A stretch of 64,000 nt of DNA from Bog-473 sp036268485 (GCA_036268485.1 DATAUC010000075.1:45415-109414); one strand, 5' to 3'; shown: positions 1 through 8,157, counted from the stretch's first letter. Notes: a model not told the origin generated them from the sequence alone. Numbers and translations: made by a program.

Positions 1-33
1 CGCAACCCGGCCCACTGCGTGCTGCGGGTGAGG

Positions 34-639
34 TCAGCCGGCGGGCTCACGTTGCTCTCGCAGATCGCGCAGGCGGTGGATGACGGTCAGGACCACCAGC
101 ACGATGACAACCACCGCCACCACCACGCCGGCGTAGGTGAACACCTTGGTGTACTTGTGGAAGTTGGCGCCGAGGGCGTAGCCCAGGCTGCCGACCCCGA
201 TGCCGTAGATGATCGTTGACGCCGCCGTACTGGCCAGGAACCGGCCAAAGGGCATTTCGCCCACGCCGGCCACCAGCGAGATCACGGCCCGGATCACCGG
301 GATGAGCCGCCCGAAGAAGACCGAGAGCACCCCCCGCTTGGCCATGAACTCGTCGGCTCGGTCGAGGTCCTTATGGGACAAAAGGACGTATTTGCCGTAG
401 CGGTCGATGAGGGTGCGACCCCCGACTTTGCCGATGAAATAGGCGACGACGCAGCCGCAGATCTCGCCGGCCACCGCCAGCGCGATGACCTCAACCGCGT
501 TGAACCCGTATTTTCCCTCCGCCGCCAGTGCCGCCGTGAAGCCGTAGGTGATTTCCGAGGGGAAGGGGATGGCCACCGCCTCCACCAGGGCGACAAAGAA
601 GATGGCGGTGTAGCCCCAGTGCTCCAGGAAGTGTTCCAT
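34..639 (-). CDS. DedA/VTT-domain membrane protein
   Basis: A 201-residue polytopic membrane protein of the DedA (SNARE-associated/VTT) family. These proteins are linked to lipid scrambling and to envelope and proton-motive-force homeostasis; the substrate here is unknown. The N-terminus has a hydrophobic segment followed by a PFPSE motif (residues about 25-29), and a central FFGRLIPVIRAVISLVAG stretch is the family hallmark with its conserved arginines. The last about 35 residues hold a further membrane helix and a charged tail. The ATG start is preceded by an AGAGGG-like Shine-Dalgarno sequence. It diverges from the nuclease gene to its right across 60 bp. Family assignment is secure; the physiological role is not. 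Confidence 0.9.
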   Translation of the reverse strand: MEHFLEHWGYTAIFFVALVEAVAIPFPSEITYGFTAALAAEGKYGFNAVEVIALAVAGEICGCVVAYFIGKVGGRTLIDRYGKYVLLSHKDLDRADEFMAKRGVLSVFFGRLIPVIRAVISLVAGVGEMPFGRFLASTAASTIIYGIGVGSLGYALGANFHKYTKVFTYAGVVVAVVVIVLVVLTVIHRLRDLREQREPAG

Positions 640-686
640 CGGGCCCTCTTTTTAGTGCATGGGCCGGCGACGTCAGACCCTCGTCC

Positions 687-692
687 TATCCT
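687..692 (+). promoter_or_regulatory. Putative -10 box (TATCCT) for leaderless nuclease mRNA
   Basis: TATCCT fits TAnnnT and ends exactly 7 nt before the ATG at 700. No Shine-Dalgarno sequence lies in between, so transcription would begin at or next to the start codon. No convincing -35 box is visible. Confidence 0.45.
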
Positions 693-699
693 GGCCGCC

Positions 700-1473
700 A
701 TGGCGCTCGAACTTCCCCGCACGCTGTCGCCATCGAAGGTGACGTCGTTCACCAATTGCCCGCTGGCCTTCCGCTTCAGCGTCATTGAGCACCGGCCCGA
801 GCCGCCCTCGCCCGCCGCCGTCAAGGGCACCCTGGTCCACGCTGCGCTGGAGGGCCTGTTCTGGAACCACGCCGCGGGCACGCGATCGGACAAGGCCGCC
901 GCCAAGGAGCTGTCGTTGGCCTGGACCCGCCTGCAGGGCGATCCCGAGTTCGTCGCCCTGGGCCTGAACCGGGACGACGCCACGTCGTTCTACGACGACG
1001 CGCACGCACTGGTCGGAAATTATTTCCGGCTGGAAGATCCCAATTCGGTACGGGCCATCGGCGTGGAGCTGGGGGTCGAGTACGAGCAGGGCGGCATGCG
1101 CCTGCGCGGCATCATCGACCGCCTCGACATGGCCGAGGACGGTTCGCTCACCGTGATCGACTACAAGACGGGGCGAGCGCCCTCGGAGCGCTTCGAACAC
1201 GGGAAGATGGGGGGCGTGCAAACCTACGCCCTCTTGTGCGAGAAGGTGCTCGGGCGGATGCCGGCCCAGGTCAAGCTCCTCCACTTGCGCGAACCGCTCG
1301 TCATCTCGGCCCTGCCCACACCCCAGACCATCCGTGGCCAACAGATACGGACCACGGCCGTGTGGGGGGCCATTGAGCGGGCCTGCCAGCGCGAGGACTT
1401 CCGGCCCAAGACCGGGCCGCTGTGCAATTACTGCCACTTCAAGACGTCGTGCCCGGCCTTTGGGGCGGCATGA
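700..1473 (+). CDS. RecB/Cas4-like PD-(D/E)XK nuclease with Fe-S cysteines
   Basis: A 257-residue stand-alone nuclease of the RecB-family exonuclease type (PD-(D/E)XK). Visible are an N-terminal SxxxxFxxCPxxF motif (first cysteine near residue 21), a GxxxHxxLE motif, a GIIDRLD...LTVIDYKTG nuclease core holding the metal-binding Asp and Lys, and a C-terminal CxxCxFxxxC cluster. The four cysteines match the 4Fe-4S arrangement of Cas4/AddB nucleases. The frame is open further upstream, but the ATG at 700 fits the protein start and sits 7 nt after a -10-like box. The stop overlaps the next start (ATGA). No cas genes are nearby, so a DNA repair role is more likely than CRISPR adaptation. Confidence 0.88.
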   Translation: MALELPRTLSPSKVTSFTNCPLAFRFSVIEHRPEPPSPAAVKGTLVHAALEGLFWNHAAGTRSDKAAAKELSLAWTRLQGDPEFVALGLNRDDATSFYDDAHALVGNYFRLEDPNSVRAIGVELGVEYEQGGMRLRGIIDRLDMAEDGSLTVIDYKTGRAPSERFEHGKMGGVQTYALLCEKVLGRMPAQVKLLHLREPLVISALPTPQTIRGQQIRTTAVWGAIERACQREDFRPKTGPLCNYCHFKTSCPAFGAA

Positions 1474-2084
1474 ACATCTCGGCGGAGCGCTTCGACAAGG
1501 CGGTCGATGCGGCCTTCGAGCCCCTGCGCGGGCGACCGCAGGTCGATCGGGTCGCCGCCGCCGTGTCCAACCTGGCCGACTACGGCCTGATCTGGGTGGC
1601 CAAGGCGGCCTGGAAGGGCCGGCATTCGGGGCCGCCACGACGCCGGGCCATCGTGGCGCTGGGTGCAGCCGGGTTCTCCTCCATGCTGGTCAGCCGGGCC
1701 GTCAAGGATTCCGTCGTCCGGGAACGCCCCGAGGAGCACCTCGAAGCGCTCGTGCGCACCCCATCGAGCAGCAGCTTCCCGAGCGGCCACACCCTGGCCG
1801 CCTTCTGCACGGCCGTGGTGCTGTCCGAAACCGAGCGCGAGACCAGGGCATCGGTCGGCTTCGCCGTGGCCGTGGCCGCCAGCCGGGTCCACCTCAGAGC
1901 ACACCACCCCAGCGATGTCGTCGGCGGTGCGGTCATCGGCTCCGCCCTGGGCCTGTTGTTGCGACCCTTGGTCCGGATGGTGACCCCGGGGAACCGGAAA
2001 TCGGGCGGGGGCGGGCGCAAAGCGAGCAAAGGAAGCAGCCGCCAGGGAATGGGACAGCGGGACTACCTGTTGCAAAGGTTATGA
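1470..2084 (+). CDS. PAP2-family phosphatase
   Basis: A 204-residue member of the type 2 phosphatidic acid phosphatase (PAP2) superfamily, which dephosphorylates lipid phosphates such as phosphatidate or undecaprenyl/decaprenyl pyrophosphate. The three family motifs are complete: KX6RP (KDSVVRERP), PSGH in SSFPSGHT, and SRxxxxxHxxxD (SRVHLRAHHPSD). Hydrophobic segments flank them, and the C-terminus is basic and glycine-rich. The ATG overlaps the upstream nuclease stop and its own stop overlaps the DsbA-like gene, so the three are probably cotranscribed. The exact lipid substrate cannot be read from the sequence. Confidence 0.88.
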   Translation: MNISAERFDKAVDAAFEPLRGRPQVDRVAAAVSNLADYGLIWVAKAAWKGRHSGPPRRRAIVALGAAGFSSMLVSRAVKDSVVRERPEEHLEALVRTPSSSSFPSGHTLAAFCTAVVLSETERETRASVGFAVAVAASRVHLRAHHPSDVVGGAVIGSALGLLLRPLVRMVTPGNRKSGGGGRKASKGSSRQGMGQRDYLLQRL

Positions 2085-2680
2085 AGCCATTTTCCGTGAC
2101 CTGGGACTACCGCTGCCCCTTCGCCCGCAATGCCCATGAGCACCTGGTGGCCGGTCTGGCTGATGGCGCCGACTGGGACGTGACTTTCCTGCCCTTCTCG
2201 CTCAGCCAGGGCCACGTGCCCGAAGGCGGCACCCCGGTGTGGGACGACCCGGCGAAGTTTTCCGACCTGCTGGCGCTGGCGGCCGGCGTGGTGGTGCGGG
2301 ACCAGTATCCAGATGCGTTCGGCGCGGTACATGGCGCACTGTTCACGGCCCGACACGATGAGGGCCTCGACCTGCGCTCCTCCGACGTGGTCATCGACGT
2401 GCTGGACCGGGCCGGCGTCCCGGGCGACAAGGTGGTGGCCGAGGTCAAGGACGGCGGCGCCATTGACGAGATCCGGCGCTCGCACGAGCAGGCGGTCAAG
2501 GAGTGGGACGTCTTCGGCGTCCCCACCTTCGTGATGGAGGGCCAGGCCGTTTTCGTGCGCCTGATGAGCCGCCCCCAGGGCGATGCCGCGTTGGCCCGCC
2601 GCACCATTGACGGGGTGGTCCGTCTGATGGAAGAGCAGCCCGACCTGAACGAGTTCAAGTACACCAAGCTGTCCCGCTAA
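2081..2680 (+). CDS. DsbA-like thioredoxin-fold protein with CPFA active site
   Basis: A 199-residue DsbA-family thioredoxin-fold protein. The N-terminal strand is followed by a CPFA motif (Cys near residue 12) instead of the CxxC of classical oxidoreductases, and the cis-proline segment GVPTF lies near residue 150. No signal peptide is present, so it is cytoplasmic. Relatives include 2-hydroxychromene-2-carboxylate isomerases and actinobacterial mycothiol-dependent DsbA-like reductases. The single N-terminal cysteine fits a monothiol, mycothiol-using mechanism, but that is inference. The ATG overlaps the PAP2 stop (ATGA), making this the third gene of the unit. It is convergent with the LLM gene, 9 bp away. 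Confidence 0.75.
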   Translation: MKPFSVTWDYRCPFARNAHEHLVAGLADGADWDVTFLPFSLSQGHVPEGGTPVWDDPAKFSDLLALAAGVVVRDQYPDAFGAVHGALFTARHDEGLDLRSSDVVIDVLDRAGVPGDKVVAEVKDGGAIDEIRRSHEQAVKEWDVFGVPTFVMEGQAVFVRLMSRPQGDAALARRTIDGVVRLMEEQPDLNEFKYTKLSR

Positions 2681-2689
2681 CGAGTCCGA

Positions 2690-3613
2690 TCAGCCGCCCT
2701 TGGCCAGGGCGCTGATGAAGTCGAAGGTGCGGGTCCGCTCTTCCGCGTTGCCGGCGATCGATGCCACGAAGTCGGTAACGCCGACCGCAGCCAGCTTCTC
2801 AACTCCCGCTCGTACGGCGTCCTCGTCGCCCAGGATGGCGATGTCGGCCGGGCTCTCGGCGCCCTCCTTGTCCAACATGGCCTTGTAGGACGGCAGGTTG
2901 GGGTAGATGGCGAACATCCGGTTGACCCATTCGCGGGCCGCCTCCACGTCGTTGGTCACGGCAATGGGCAGGGAAGCGGCGATGCGGGGCGCGGGGCGGC
3001 CGGCCTTCTCGGCGGCGGCCCGGATGGTGGGGGCGATGTGGGACTCGATGGTGTCGGTGCCGGTCATCCAGGTGATGGTGCCGTCGGCCACCCGACCGGC
3101 CAGGTTCAGCATGGTGGGGGCCAGCGCGGCCACCAAGACCGGAGGGGCTTCGACCCCCGAAATCTCGAGCGGCTGGTAGGCGTGGGCGGTCACCCGCTCG
3201 CCTGCCGCGCTGACCGTCTCGCCATGCAGGAGCGGCATCAGGGCGGCCAGGTACTCCTTCATGTAGCGGGCCGGCTTGTCGAAGCTCATTCCCCACATGC
3301 CCTCGACCACGACCTGGTGCGAGAGACCGATGCCGAGGATCAACCGGTTGTCGGTGGCGGACTGCACGGTCAGGGCCTGCTGGGCCAGCATCATCGGGTG
3401 ACGGGGGTAGACCGGCACCACGCCCGTGCCCAACCCGATGCCCGGCACCTGCGCTCCGGCGGCAGCCAGCAGGGTCAGCGCGTCGGGCCCGAAGATCTGC
3501 ACGGCGAAGGCGTGGTCCAAACCAGCATCGGCGAATCGCTGCAGCTGTTCGACCGTCTTGGGCAGCGACTTGTCGACGTCGATCAAGCTGCCGATACGCA
3601 GGGCTTTAGCCAT
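2690..3613 (-). CDS. LLM-class (F420-type) flavin-dependent oxidoreductase
   Basis: A 307-residue luciferase-like monooxygenase (TIM barrel). Typical features are the AxxxxGLDxxF segment near residue 30, a conserved strand GIGLGTGVVPVYPRHPMMLAQQ, the DNRLILGIGLSH motif, and the C-terminal GVTDFVASIAG. In actinobacteria this family mostly uses coenzyme F420 rather than FMN, but the cofactor and substrate cannot be read here. The ATG is preceded by GAGGAGA about 10 nt upstream. It diverges from purK. Family assignment is firm, function unknown. Confidence 0.85.
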   Translation of the reverse strand: MAKALRIGSLIDVDKSLPKTVEQLQRFADAGLDHAFAVQIFGPDALTLLAAAGAQVPGIGLGTGVVPVYPRHPMMLAQQALTVQSATDNRLILGIGLSHQVVVEGMWGMSFDKPARYMKEYLAALMPLLHGETVSAAGERVTAHAYQPLEISGVEAPPVLVAALAPTMLNLAGRVADGTITWMTGTDTIESHIAPTIRAAAEKAGRPAPRIAASLPIAVTNDVEAAREWVNRMFAIYPNLPSYKAMLDKEGAESPADIAILGDEDAVRAGVEKLAAVGVTDFVASIAGNAEERTRTFDFISALAKGG

Positions 3614-3681
3614 GGGTGTCTCGTCTCCTCGCCTAGTGTGCCGGGCGTGTCCGGCGCCGCGATTTCCATGAGGCTACCGAC

Positions 3682-4869
3682 CTGAGCACGCACCAGGTCG
3701 GGGTGGTCGGCGGCGGGCAGCTGGCCCGCATGGCCGGCGAAGCCGCCAGTGCGCTCGGCCTCTCCCTGGTGGTGTTGGCCGAGCGAGCAGACGACGCCGC
3801 CTGCGCGGTGGCGGCCGAGGTGGTGCTGGGCTCGCCCCAGGTAGCCGCCGACATGCGGGCCCTGGCCGACCGCTGCGACGTGATCACCTTCGACCACGAG
3901 CAGGTCGACCTGTCGGTGCTGGCGGCGCTGGTGGCCGACGGCGTCGTGGTGCGGCCCGGCGTGGCCACCTTGGAAATGGCGGTCGACAAGGCGCACATGC
4001 GCATCATGCTGGCCCAGGCCGGCGTGGCCGTACCGGCCTACGACGTCATCGATCTGGCCCCCATTGGAGCGCACACCCGGGCCGTGGAGCAGCTGGCTGA
4101 TTTCGGCGAGGAACACGGCTGGCCCATCGTGCTCAAGACCGCCCGCGGCGGCTACGACGGCAAGGGCGTGTGGGTGGCGCAGGACCTGCAGGGGGCGGCC
4201 GACGTCTGCGCCACGCTCTCGGGCGTACTGCTCGTGGAGGAATTGGTGCCCTTCGATTCGGAGCTGGCCGTCATGGTGGCCCGCCGCCCGTCCGGCGAGT
4301 CGGTGGCGTGGCCAGCCGTCGAGACGGCACAGGTCGATGGCGTGTGCCGCGAAGTGCTCGTTCCGGGGCGATTACCCCCCGACGTGGTGGCGGCCGCCTC
4401 GGCACTGGGCCAACAGGTGGCCGAAATCGCCGGCGTGGTCGGGGTCCTGGCCATTGAACTCTTCTGGAGCGGCGGCCGCTTGCTGGTCAACGAGATCGCC
4501 GCCCGGCCCCACAATTCGGGCCATTGGACGATCGAGGGGGCGGTGACCTCGCAGTTCGAGAACCACCTACGGGCCGTACTGGACCTGCCCCTGGGATCGG
4601 CTGCACCCCAGCACACCCAAGTGGCCAGCGTGAACATCTTCGGCGGGACCCAGAGCCAGGATCCGATCGCCCTCTTGGCCCGCGGACTGGCCGTTGAGAG
4701 CGCCCATGTCCATCTGTATGGCAAAGGGGCCAAGCCAGGACGCAAACTGGGGCACGTGACGGTCTGCGGTGATGATGCTGACGTGGTGCGCCAACGGGCC
4801 TGGGCAGCCGCCCTGGCCCTGGGCACCCCGGTGCCCGCAGGCATCACATTGCCCGAAGGAGTGTCGTGA
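3682..4869 (+). CDS. purK: 5-(carboxyamino)imidazole ribonucleotide synthase
   Basis: PurK converts AIR, ATP and bicarbonate to N5-CAIR in purine synthesis. The ATP-grasp architecture is clear: N-terminal GVVGGGQLARM dinucleotide-like strand, central KTARGGYDGKGVWV ATP-binding loop, and IELFW...NEIAARPHNSGHWT near the C-terminus. The start is unusual. No in-frame ATG, GTG or TTG exists between an upstream stop (3634-3636) and the GTG at 3703, and that GTG would remove half of the first beta strand. A CTG at 3682, 9 nt after a TGAGG, would restore the full N-terminus (395 residues), so it is used here. The stop overlaps the purE start region. The function is certain; the start is not. Confidence 0.92.
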   Translation: MSTHQVGVVGGGQLARMAGEAASALGLSLVVLAERADDAACAVAAEVVLGSPQVAADMRALADRCDVITFDHEQVDLSVLAALVADGVVVRPGVATLEMAVDKAHMRIMLAQAGVAVPAYDVIDLAPIGAHTRAVEQLADFGEEHGWPIVLKTARGGYDGKGVWVAQDLQGAADVCATLSGVLLVEELVPFDSELAVMVARRPSGESVAWPAVETAQVDGVCREVLVPGRLPPDVVAAASALGQQVAEIAGVVGVLAIELFWSGGRLLVNEIAARPHNSGHWTIEGAVTSQFENHLRAVLDLPLGSAAPQHTQVASVNIFGGTQSQDPIALLARGLAVESAHVHLYGKGAKPGRKLGHVTVCGDDADVVRQRAWAAALALGTPVPAGITLPEGVS

Positions 4870-5384
4870 TGGCGAGTTCGAATCCGCTGGTGGCCGTGGT
4901 CATGGGCAGTTCCTCGGACCTCGAGGTCATGCGCGGCGCCGTCGACATCCTGGAGCGCTTCGACATCGCCCACGAGGTCCGGGTGGTCTCGGCCCACCGC
5001 ACGCCGGACGACATGCTGGCCTTCGGCCACGGCGCGGCCGGCCGGGGGCTCAAGGTGATCATCGCCGGGGCCGGCGGTGCGGCCCATCTGCCCGGCATGC
5101 TCTCCTCGGTTACGCCGCTGCCGGTCATCGGGGTGCCGGTGGCCCTCTCGAACCTGGACGGATTGGACTCGCTCCTCTCCATCGTGCAGATGCCCCGGGG
5201 GGTGCCGGTAGCCACCGTGGCGGTGAACGGAGCCCTCAACGCCGGCTTGTTGGCCGTCCAGATACTGGCGGTCGGCGACAGCACGCTGACTGCCAGAATG
5301 GAGGACTACCAAAAGGAGATTGCGACCACCGCCCGGGAACAGGATGCGGCGGTGGCCCACGGCGGAAAGGAGACCCATGAGTGA
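4869..5384 (+). CDS. purE: N5-CAIR mutase
   Basis: PurE (class I) moves the carboxylate of N5-CAIR to give CAIR, directly after PurK. The 171-residue length is typical. Motifs include the N-terminal MGSSSDLEVM substrate loop, SAHRTPDDM, and GAGGAAHLPGM, all active-site segments of the octameric enzyme. A GAAGGAG Shine-Dalgarno sequence lies 7 nt before the ATG. A GTG three bases earlier overlaps the purK stop and is an alternative. The 3' end overlaps the deacetylase gene by 8 bp, so purK-purE and the two downstream genes are translationally coupled. Confidence 0.95.
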   Translation: MASSNPLVAVVMGSSSDLEVMRGAVDILERFDIAHEVRVVSAHRTPDDMLAFGHGAAGRGLKVIIAGAGGAAHLPGMLSSVTPLPVIGVPVALSNLDGLDSLLSIVQMPRGVPVATVAVNGALNAGLLAVQILAVGDSTLTARMEDYQKEIATTAREQDAAVAHGGKETHE

Positions 5385-6222
5385 GCCCACGCTGGCCCAA
5401 CGACTGGGCTACGACGCTGACGCCAAGCTCCTGATCATTAACGCCGACGACCTGGGCTCGTGCCACTCGGCCAATGTGGGCGTCTTCGAGTGCCTGGCCA
5501 CTGGCGTGGTCACCAGCGCCACCTTGATGGTGCCCTGCCCGTGGGCCCGTGAGGCGAGCAGCCGCTACCGGGGTGAGGACATCGGGGTCCACCTCACGGT
5601 CAATGCCGAATTCGAGCTCTACCGGTGGGGACCCATCACCCACGCCCCTTCGCTCCTCGGTGGCGACGGCGGATTTCCCCGCACGGTCGAGGACGTGTGG
5701 GACCACGCCGACCTGGACGAGGTGCGGCGCGAGTGCCGGGCCCAGATCGAGCGGGCCATCCTCTGGGGCTTCGACGTCAGCCACCTCGATGCCCATATGG
5801 GCACCCTCCAGCTGCGTCCTGAGTTCTTCGACGTGTACTTGGATATGGCGCTGGAATTCAGACTCCCCTTGCGCATGATCGGCCCCGGCATGGAGCGTTA
5901 CGCCGGGTTCCCGGCCCGGGCCGTGGCGGCTGAAGCGGGCGCGGTGTTCACCGATCACATGCGATTCGTGCCCGGTGTGGGGTCTCGCGAGATGTTCAAG
6001 AAGGACCTGGGCGCGTTGCGTCCGGGGGTGACCGAGATGCACCTGCACCCGGCGGTCGACAGCGCGGAACTGCGCTCCCTGGCCACCGACGATTGGGAAG
6101 CACGGGTCGACGACCATCGCATGATCTGTGCCGAGGACTGGGTGGCCGAGGCCGTGGCCGACGCCGGCGCCACCCTTATCGGCTTCCGCCCTCTGCGTGA
6201 GCTGGCGCGGTCGGGGGGCTGA
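5377..6222 (+). CDS. YdjC/ChbG-family carbohydrate deacetylase
   Basis: A 281-residue member of the YdjC/ChbG family, metal-dependent deacetylases acting on chitooligosaccharides and related N-acetylated sugars. The metal-site motifs are present: NADDLG near residue 23 (catalytic/metal Asp), DIGVHLTVNAE, and SHLDAHMG (metal His), with EMHLHPA near the C-terminus. An AAAGGAG Shine-Dalgarno sequence lies just before the ATG. It overlaps purE by 8 bp, an odd partner for a sugar deacetylase, and no chitobiose transport genes are present. The substrate is therefore open; a cell-wall or mycothiol-related amino sugar is possible. Confidence 0.85.
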   Translation: MSEPTLAQRLGYDADAKLLIINADDLGSCHSANVGVFECLATGVVTSATLMVPCPWAREASSRYRGEDIGVHLTVNAEFELYRWGPITHAPSLLGGDGGFPRTVEDVWDHADLDEVRRECRAQIERAILWGFDVSHLDAHMGTLQLRPEFFDVYLDMALEFRLPLRMIGPGMERYAGFPARAVAAEAGAVFTDHMRFVPGVGSREMFKKDLGALRPGVTEMHLHPAVDSAELRSLATDDWEARVDDHRMICAEDWVAEAVADAGATLIGFRPLRELARSGG

Positions 6223-6225
6223 CCG

Positions 6226-7215
6226 ATGCCCGAAACGGCCATCGCGGGTGTCTCGCTCTTCAGCAAGGAGCGGGGAAAGAACATCGACGTCTTCGAACTG
6301 GCGCTGACCTACGACGGGATTGAGATCCGCCGTCCGGCCGAGGACCCCCGCTTCCTGTCCTGGGAACGCATCACCGAATGGGAGATCGAGCAACGCCGCG
6401 GCGGCGTCCTTTTGATCCTGCGTGGTGGCGGGTCGGTCACACCGCTGACCATCCCCCGCTGGAAGGTGGATGACCTCGACCTCGTGCTGCGCGATGTGAC
6501 GACCCACTGGTCCCGCAACGTGGCCGAACAGGCGGGTGCGGGCGCTGGCCTGGACGAAGGCAGGCGGGACGAAGCCGACGCTCTGGCGCACGAATTCGAA
6601 TCGGCGCCCGAGCCAGCACCACGGCCGCCTGTTGCGCCCGCGACACCGGCGGCGCCACTGCCCCTGCCACTGCCCCAGGTGGATACCGACCTGGACTGGA
6701 GCCCGGTTGAGCCCCACAAATCGGAGCAGGGCGGGGCCATGGATGCGGGGATCCCACCGGCCGACGACCAAGATTCGACGGTGGCCGGCACCCTGGTGTG
6801 GCCCGACCGCTCGACCCTGACTGCGGTGCCCGATCTGGCCTGGCCCAGCGACACCCCGCCGCGGGAGGAGCCGGCCGACCCGGCGCTCAGCTGGGACGCC
6901 GAGAGCACGCCCAAGCCCAAGGTGCGGGTTCTCGAAAGCACGCCCGAACCAGTCCCGGTCATGAGGGCCGCCGAGCCCAAGGTCGTGATCCGCCCGGTCG
7001 AAGGAGCCCCTGACCGTCCGGCGCCTGTCACGGCGCGAGCGACGCGGGCGGCCCGGCGCACACGAATGCACACCAATCAGTCCACCCGGCGGAAATCACC
7101 AGCGCAACTGGCCTTCACGATCAGCCTCTTGGGCGCCATCGCCGTGTCGGTGTCGCTGATCCTGGCCCAGAGCGCCGGTGCGGTGCACTTGAGCTTCTTG
7201 GGGTTTGCCGGTTGA
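6226..7215 (+). CDS. Tail-anchored protein of unknown function
   Basis: This 329-residue protein is not recognised. Residues 1-95 form a compact beta-rich domain (FELALTYDGIEIRRP...LSWERITEWEIEQRRGGVLLIL) that resembles a PH-like or photosystem-type fold. A long low-complexity linker follows (about residues 100-285), rich in Pro, Ala, Glu and Asp. The C-terminus has a basic stretch (ARATRAARRTR) and a single hydrophobic segment near residues 293-318, so the protein is probably anchored at the membrane with the N-terminal domain in the cytoplasm. It lies 3 bp after the YdjC gene and is the last gene of the pur operon. The role is unknown. Confidence 0.75.
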   Translation: MPETAIAGVSLFSKERGKNIDVFELALTYDGIEIRRPAEDPRFLSWERITEWEIEQRRGGVLLILRGGGSVTPLTIPRWKVDDLDLVLRDVTTHWSRNVAEQAGAGAGLDEGRRDEADALAHEFESAPEPAPRPPVAPATPAAPLPLPLPQVDTDLDWSPVEPHKSEQGGAMDAGIPPADDQDSTVAGTLVWPDRSTLTAVPDLAWPSDTPPREEPADPALSWDAESTPKPKVRVLESTPEPVPVMRAAEPKVVIRPVEGAPDRPAPVTARATRAARRTRMHTNQSTRRKSPAQLAFTISLLGAIAVSVSLILAQSAGAVHLSFLGFAG

Positions 7216-7216
7216 G

Positions 7217-8080
7217 TTAGACGGGACGCACGCCGGAGAAGAGGTCGTCCTCGGTGACGTCGGTCCCGCCGATGCGGCTCTGCGCCAGGCGGAACTGGTC
7301 GACCGGGAAGATGTCCCGCATCACTTCGGGCGGCAAGCCGAACCAGAAGGGCGAGTTGGGGTCCACCTGCGTGGCGTGCGCCTTGAGTGCGTTGCCGCGG
7401 ACGTCCTGGAACCCGGTGATGTCGACTGCGGTGGTGTACGGCTCGTCACGGGTCAGGCGGGACAGCCACTTCTCATCGAAGGGTGACGTGAGGCCGAGCT
7501 CTTCGAACTTGGCGTGGATCTGGCGGAAGCGTTCGGCCGGCCACACCGAGTAGTAGAGCTTGGCCGGCGTGTGCGGGGGGCCGGCGTCGGGAAAACGCTC
7601 GGGATCGCCAGCGGCATCGAAGGCCACAACCGAGATCTCGTGCACCCGCAGGTGATCGGGGTGCGGGTATTCGGTCTGGTCGTCGCCGTAGGTGATGATG
7701 ACCTGCGGACGCTCGCGCCGGATGATGGCCACCAGCCGCTCGACCGCTTCGTCCAACGGGGCCTGGGCGAAGGAATCCGGACGGGCGTTGGCCTCGGTGT
7801 CGGGCATGCCCGAGTCGCGGTAGCCCAGCATGATGGTCTCGTCGTAGCCGATGATGTCGGTGGCGGCCTTGAGCTCGGCCATGCGCACGGCGCCGATGTC
7901 GGCACGGACCTCAGGCGTATCCATGGCGGGATTGAGGATGTCGCCCTCTTCGCCGCCCGTGCAGCACACCAGCACGGTACGGACGCCCTCGGCGTGATAG
8001 CGGGCCACGGTGGAGGCCCCCTTCGACGACTCATCGTCGGGGTGGGCGTGGACGGAGAGCAGGCAAAGTCCTTCAGACAC
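7217..8080 (-). CDS. mca: Mycothiol S-conjugate amidase
   Basis: Mca cleaves mycothiol S-conjugates to release mercapturic acids for export, a detoxification step found only in mycothiol-using actinobacteria. This 287-residue PIG-L family protein has the zinc motif AHPDDE (residues 12-17) and HPDH near residue 147. The AHPDDESSKGAST and GDILNPAMD segments match Mca more closely than the paralogue MshB. The GTG start is 7 nt after a TAAGGT box with no Shine-Dalgarno sequence. It diverges from pspA. MshB cannot be fully excluded, but C-terminal motifs such as KAHATQVDPNSPF support Mca. Confidence 0.9.
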   Translation of the reverse strand: MSEGLCLLSVHAHPDDESSKGASTVARYHAEGVRTVLVCCTGGEEGDILNPAMDTPEVRADIGAVRMAELKAATDIIGYDETIMLGYRDSGMPDTEANARPDSFAQAPLDEAVERLVAIIRRERPQVIITYGDDQTEYPHPDHLRVHEISVVAFDAAGDPERFPDAGPPHTPAKLYYSVWPAERFRQIHAKFEELGLTSPFDEKWLSRLTRDEPYTTAVDITGFQDVRGNALKAHATQVDPNSPFWFGLPPEVMRDIFPVDQFRLAQSRIGGTDVTEDDLFSGVRPV

Positions 8081-8087
8081 GGATTGG

Positions 8088-8093
8088 ACCTTA
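8088..8093 (-). promoter_or_regulatory. Putative -10 box (TAAGGT) for leaderless mca mRNA
   Basis: On the minus strand TAAGGT is followed by 7 nt and the GTG start of mca. No Shine-Dalgarno sequence is present. It lies back to back with the pspA -10 box at 8145-8150. Confidence 0.45.
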
Positions 8094-8144
8094 GTGGTGG
8101 CCCCGGCTGGTCCTGGCCGGCGACACCCATCGCCCGCTGGGCCT

Positions 8145-8150
8145 TATGCT
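8145..8150 (+). promoter_or_regulatory. Putative -10 box (TATGCT) for leaderless pspA mRNA
   Basis: TATGCT ends 7 nt before the ATG at 8158. An upstream in-frame ATG at 8146 overlaps this box, which argues for 8158 as the true start. Confidence 0.5.
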
Positions 8151-8157
8151 CGTGGCC

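Noticed and set aside
700..1473. Cas4-type function for the Fe-S nuclease
   Set aside because: Same cysteine and nuclease pattern, but no cas genes or repeats are nearby, so only the broader RecB/Cas4-like family is stated.
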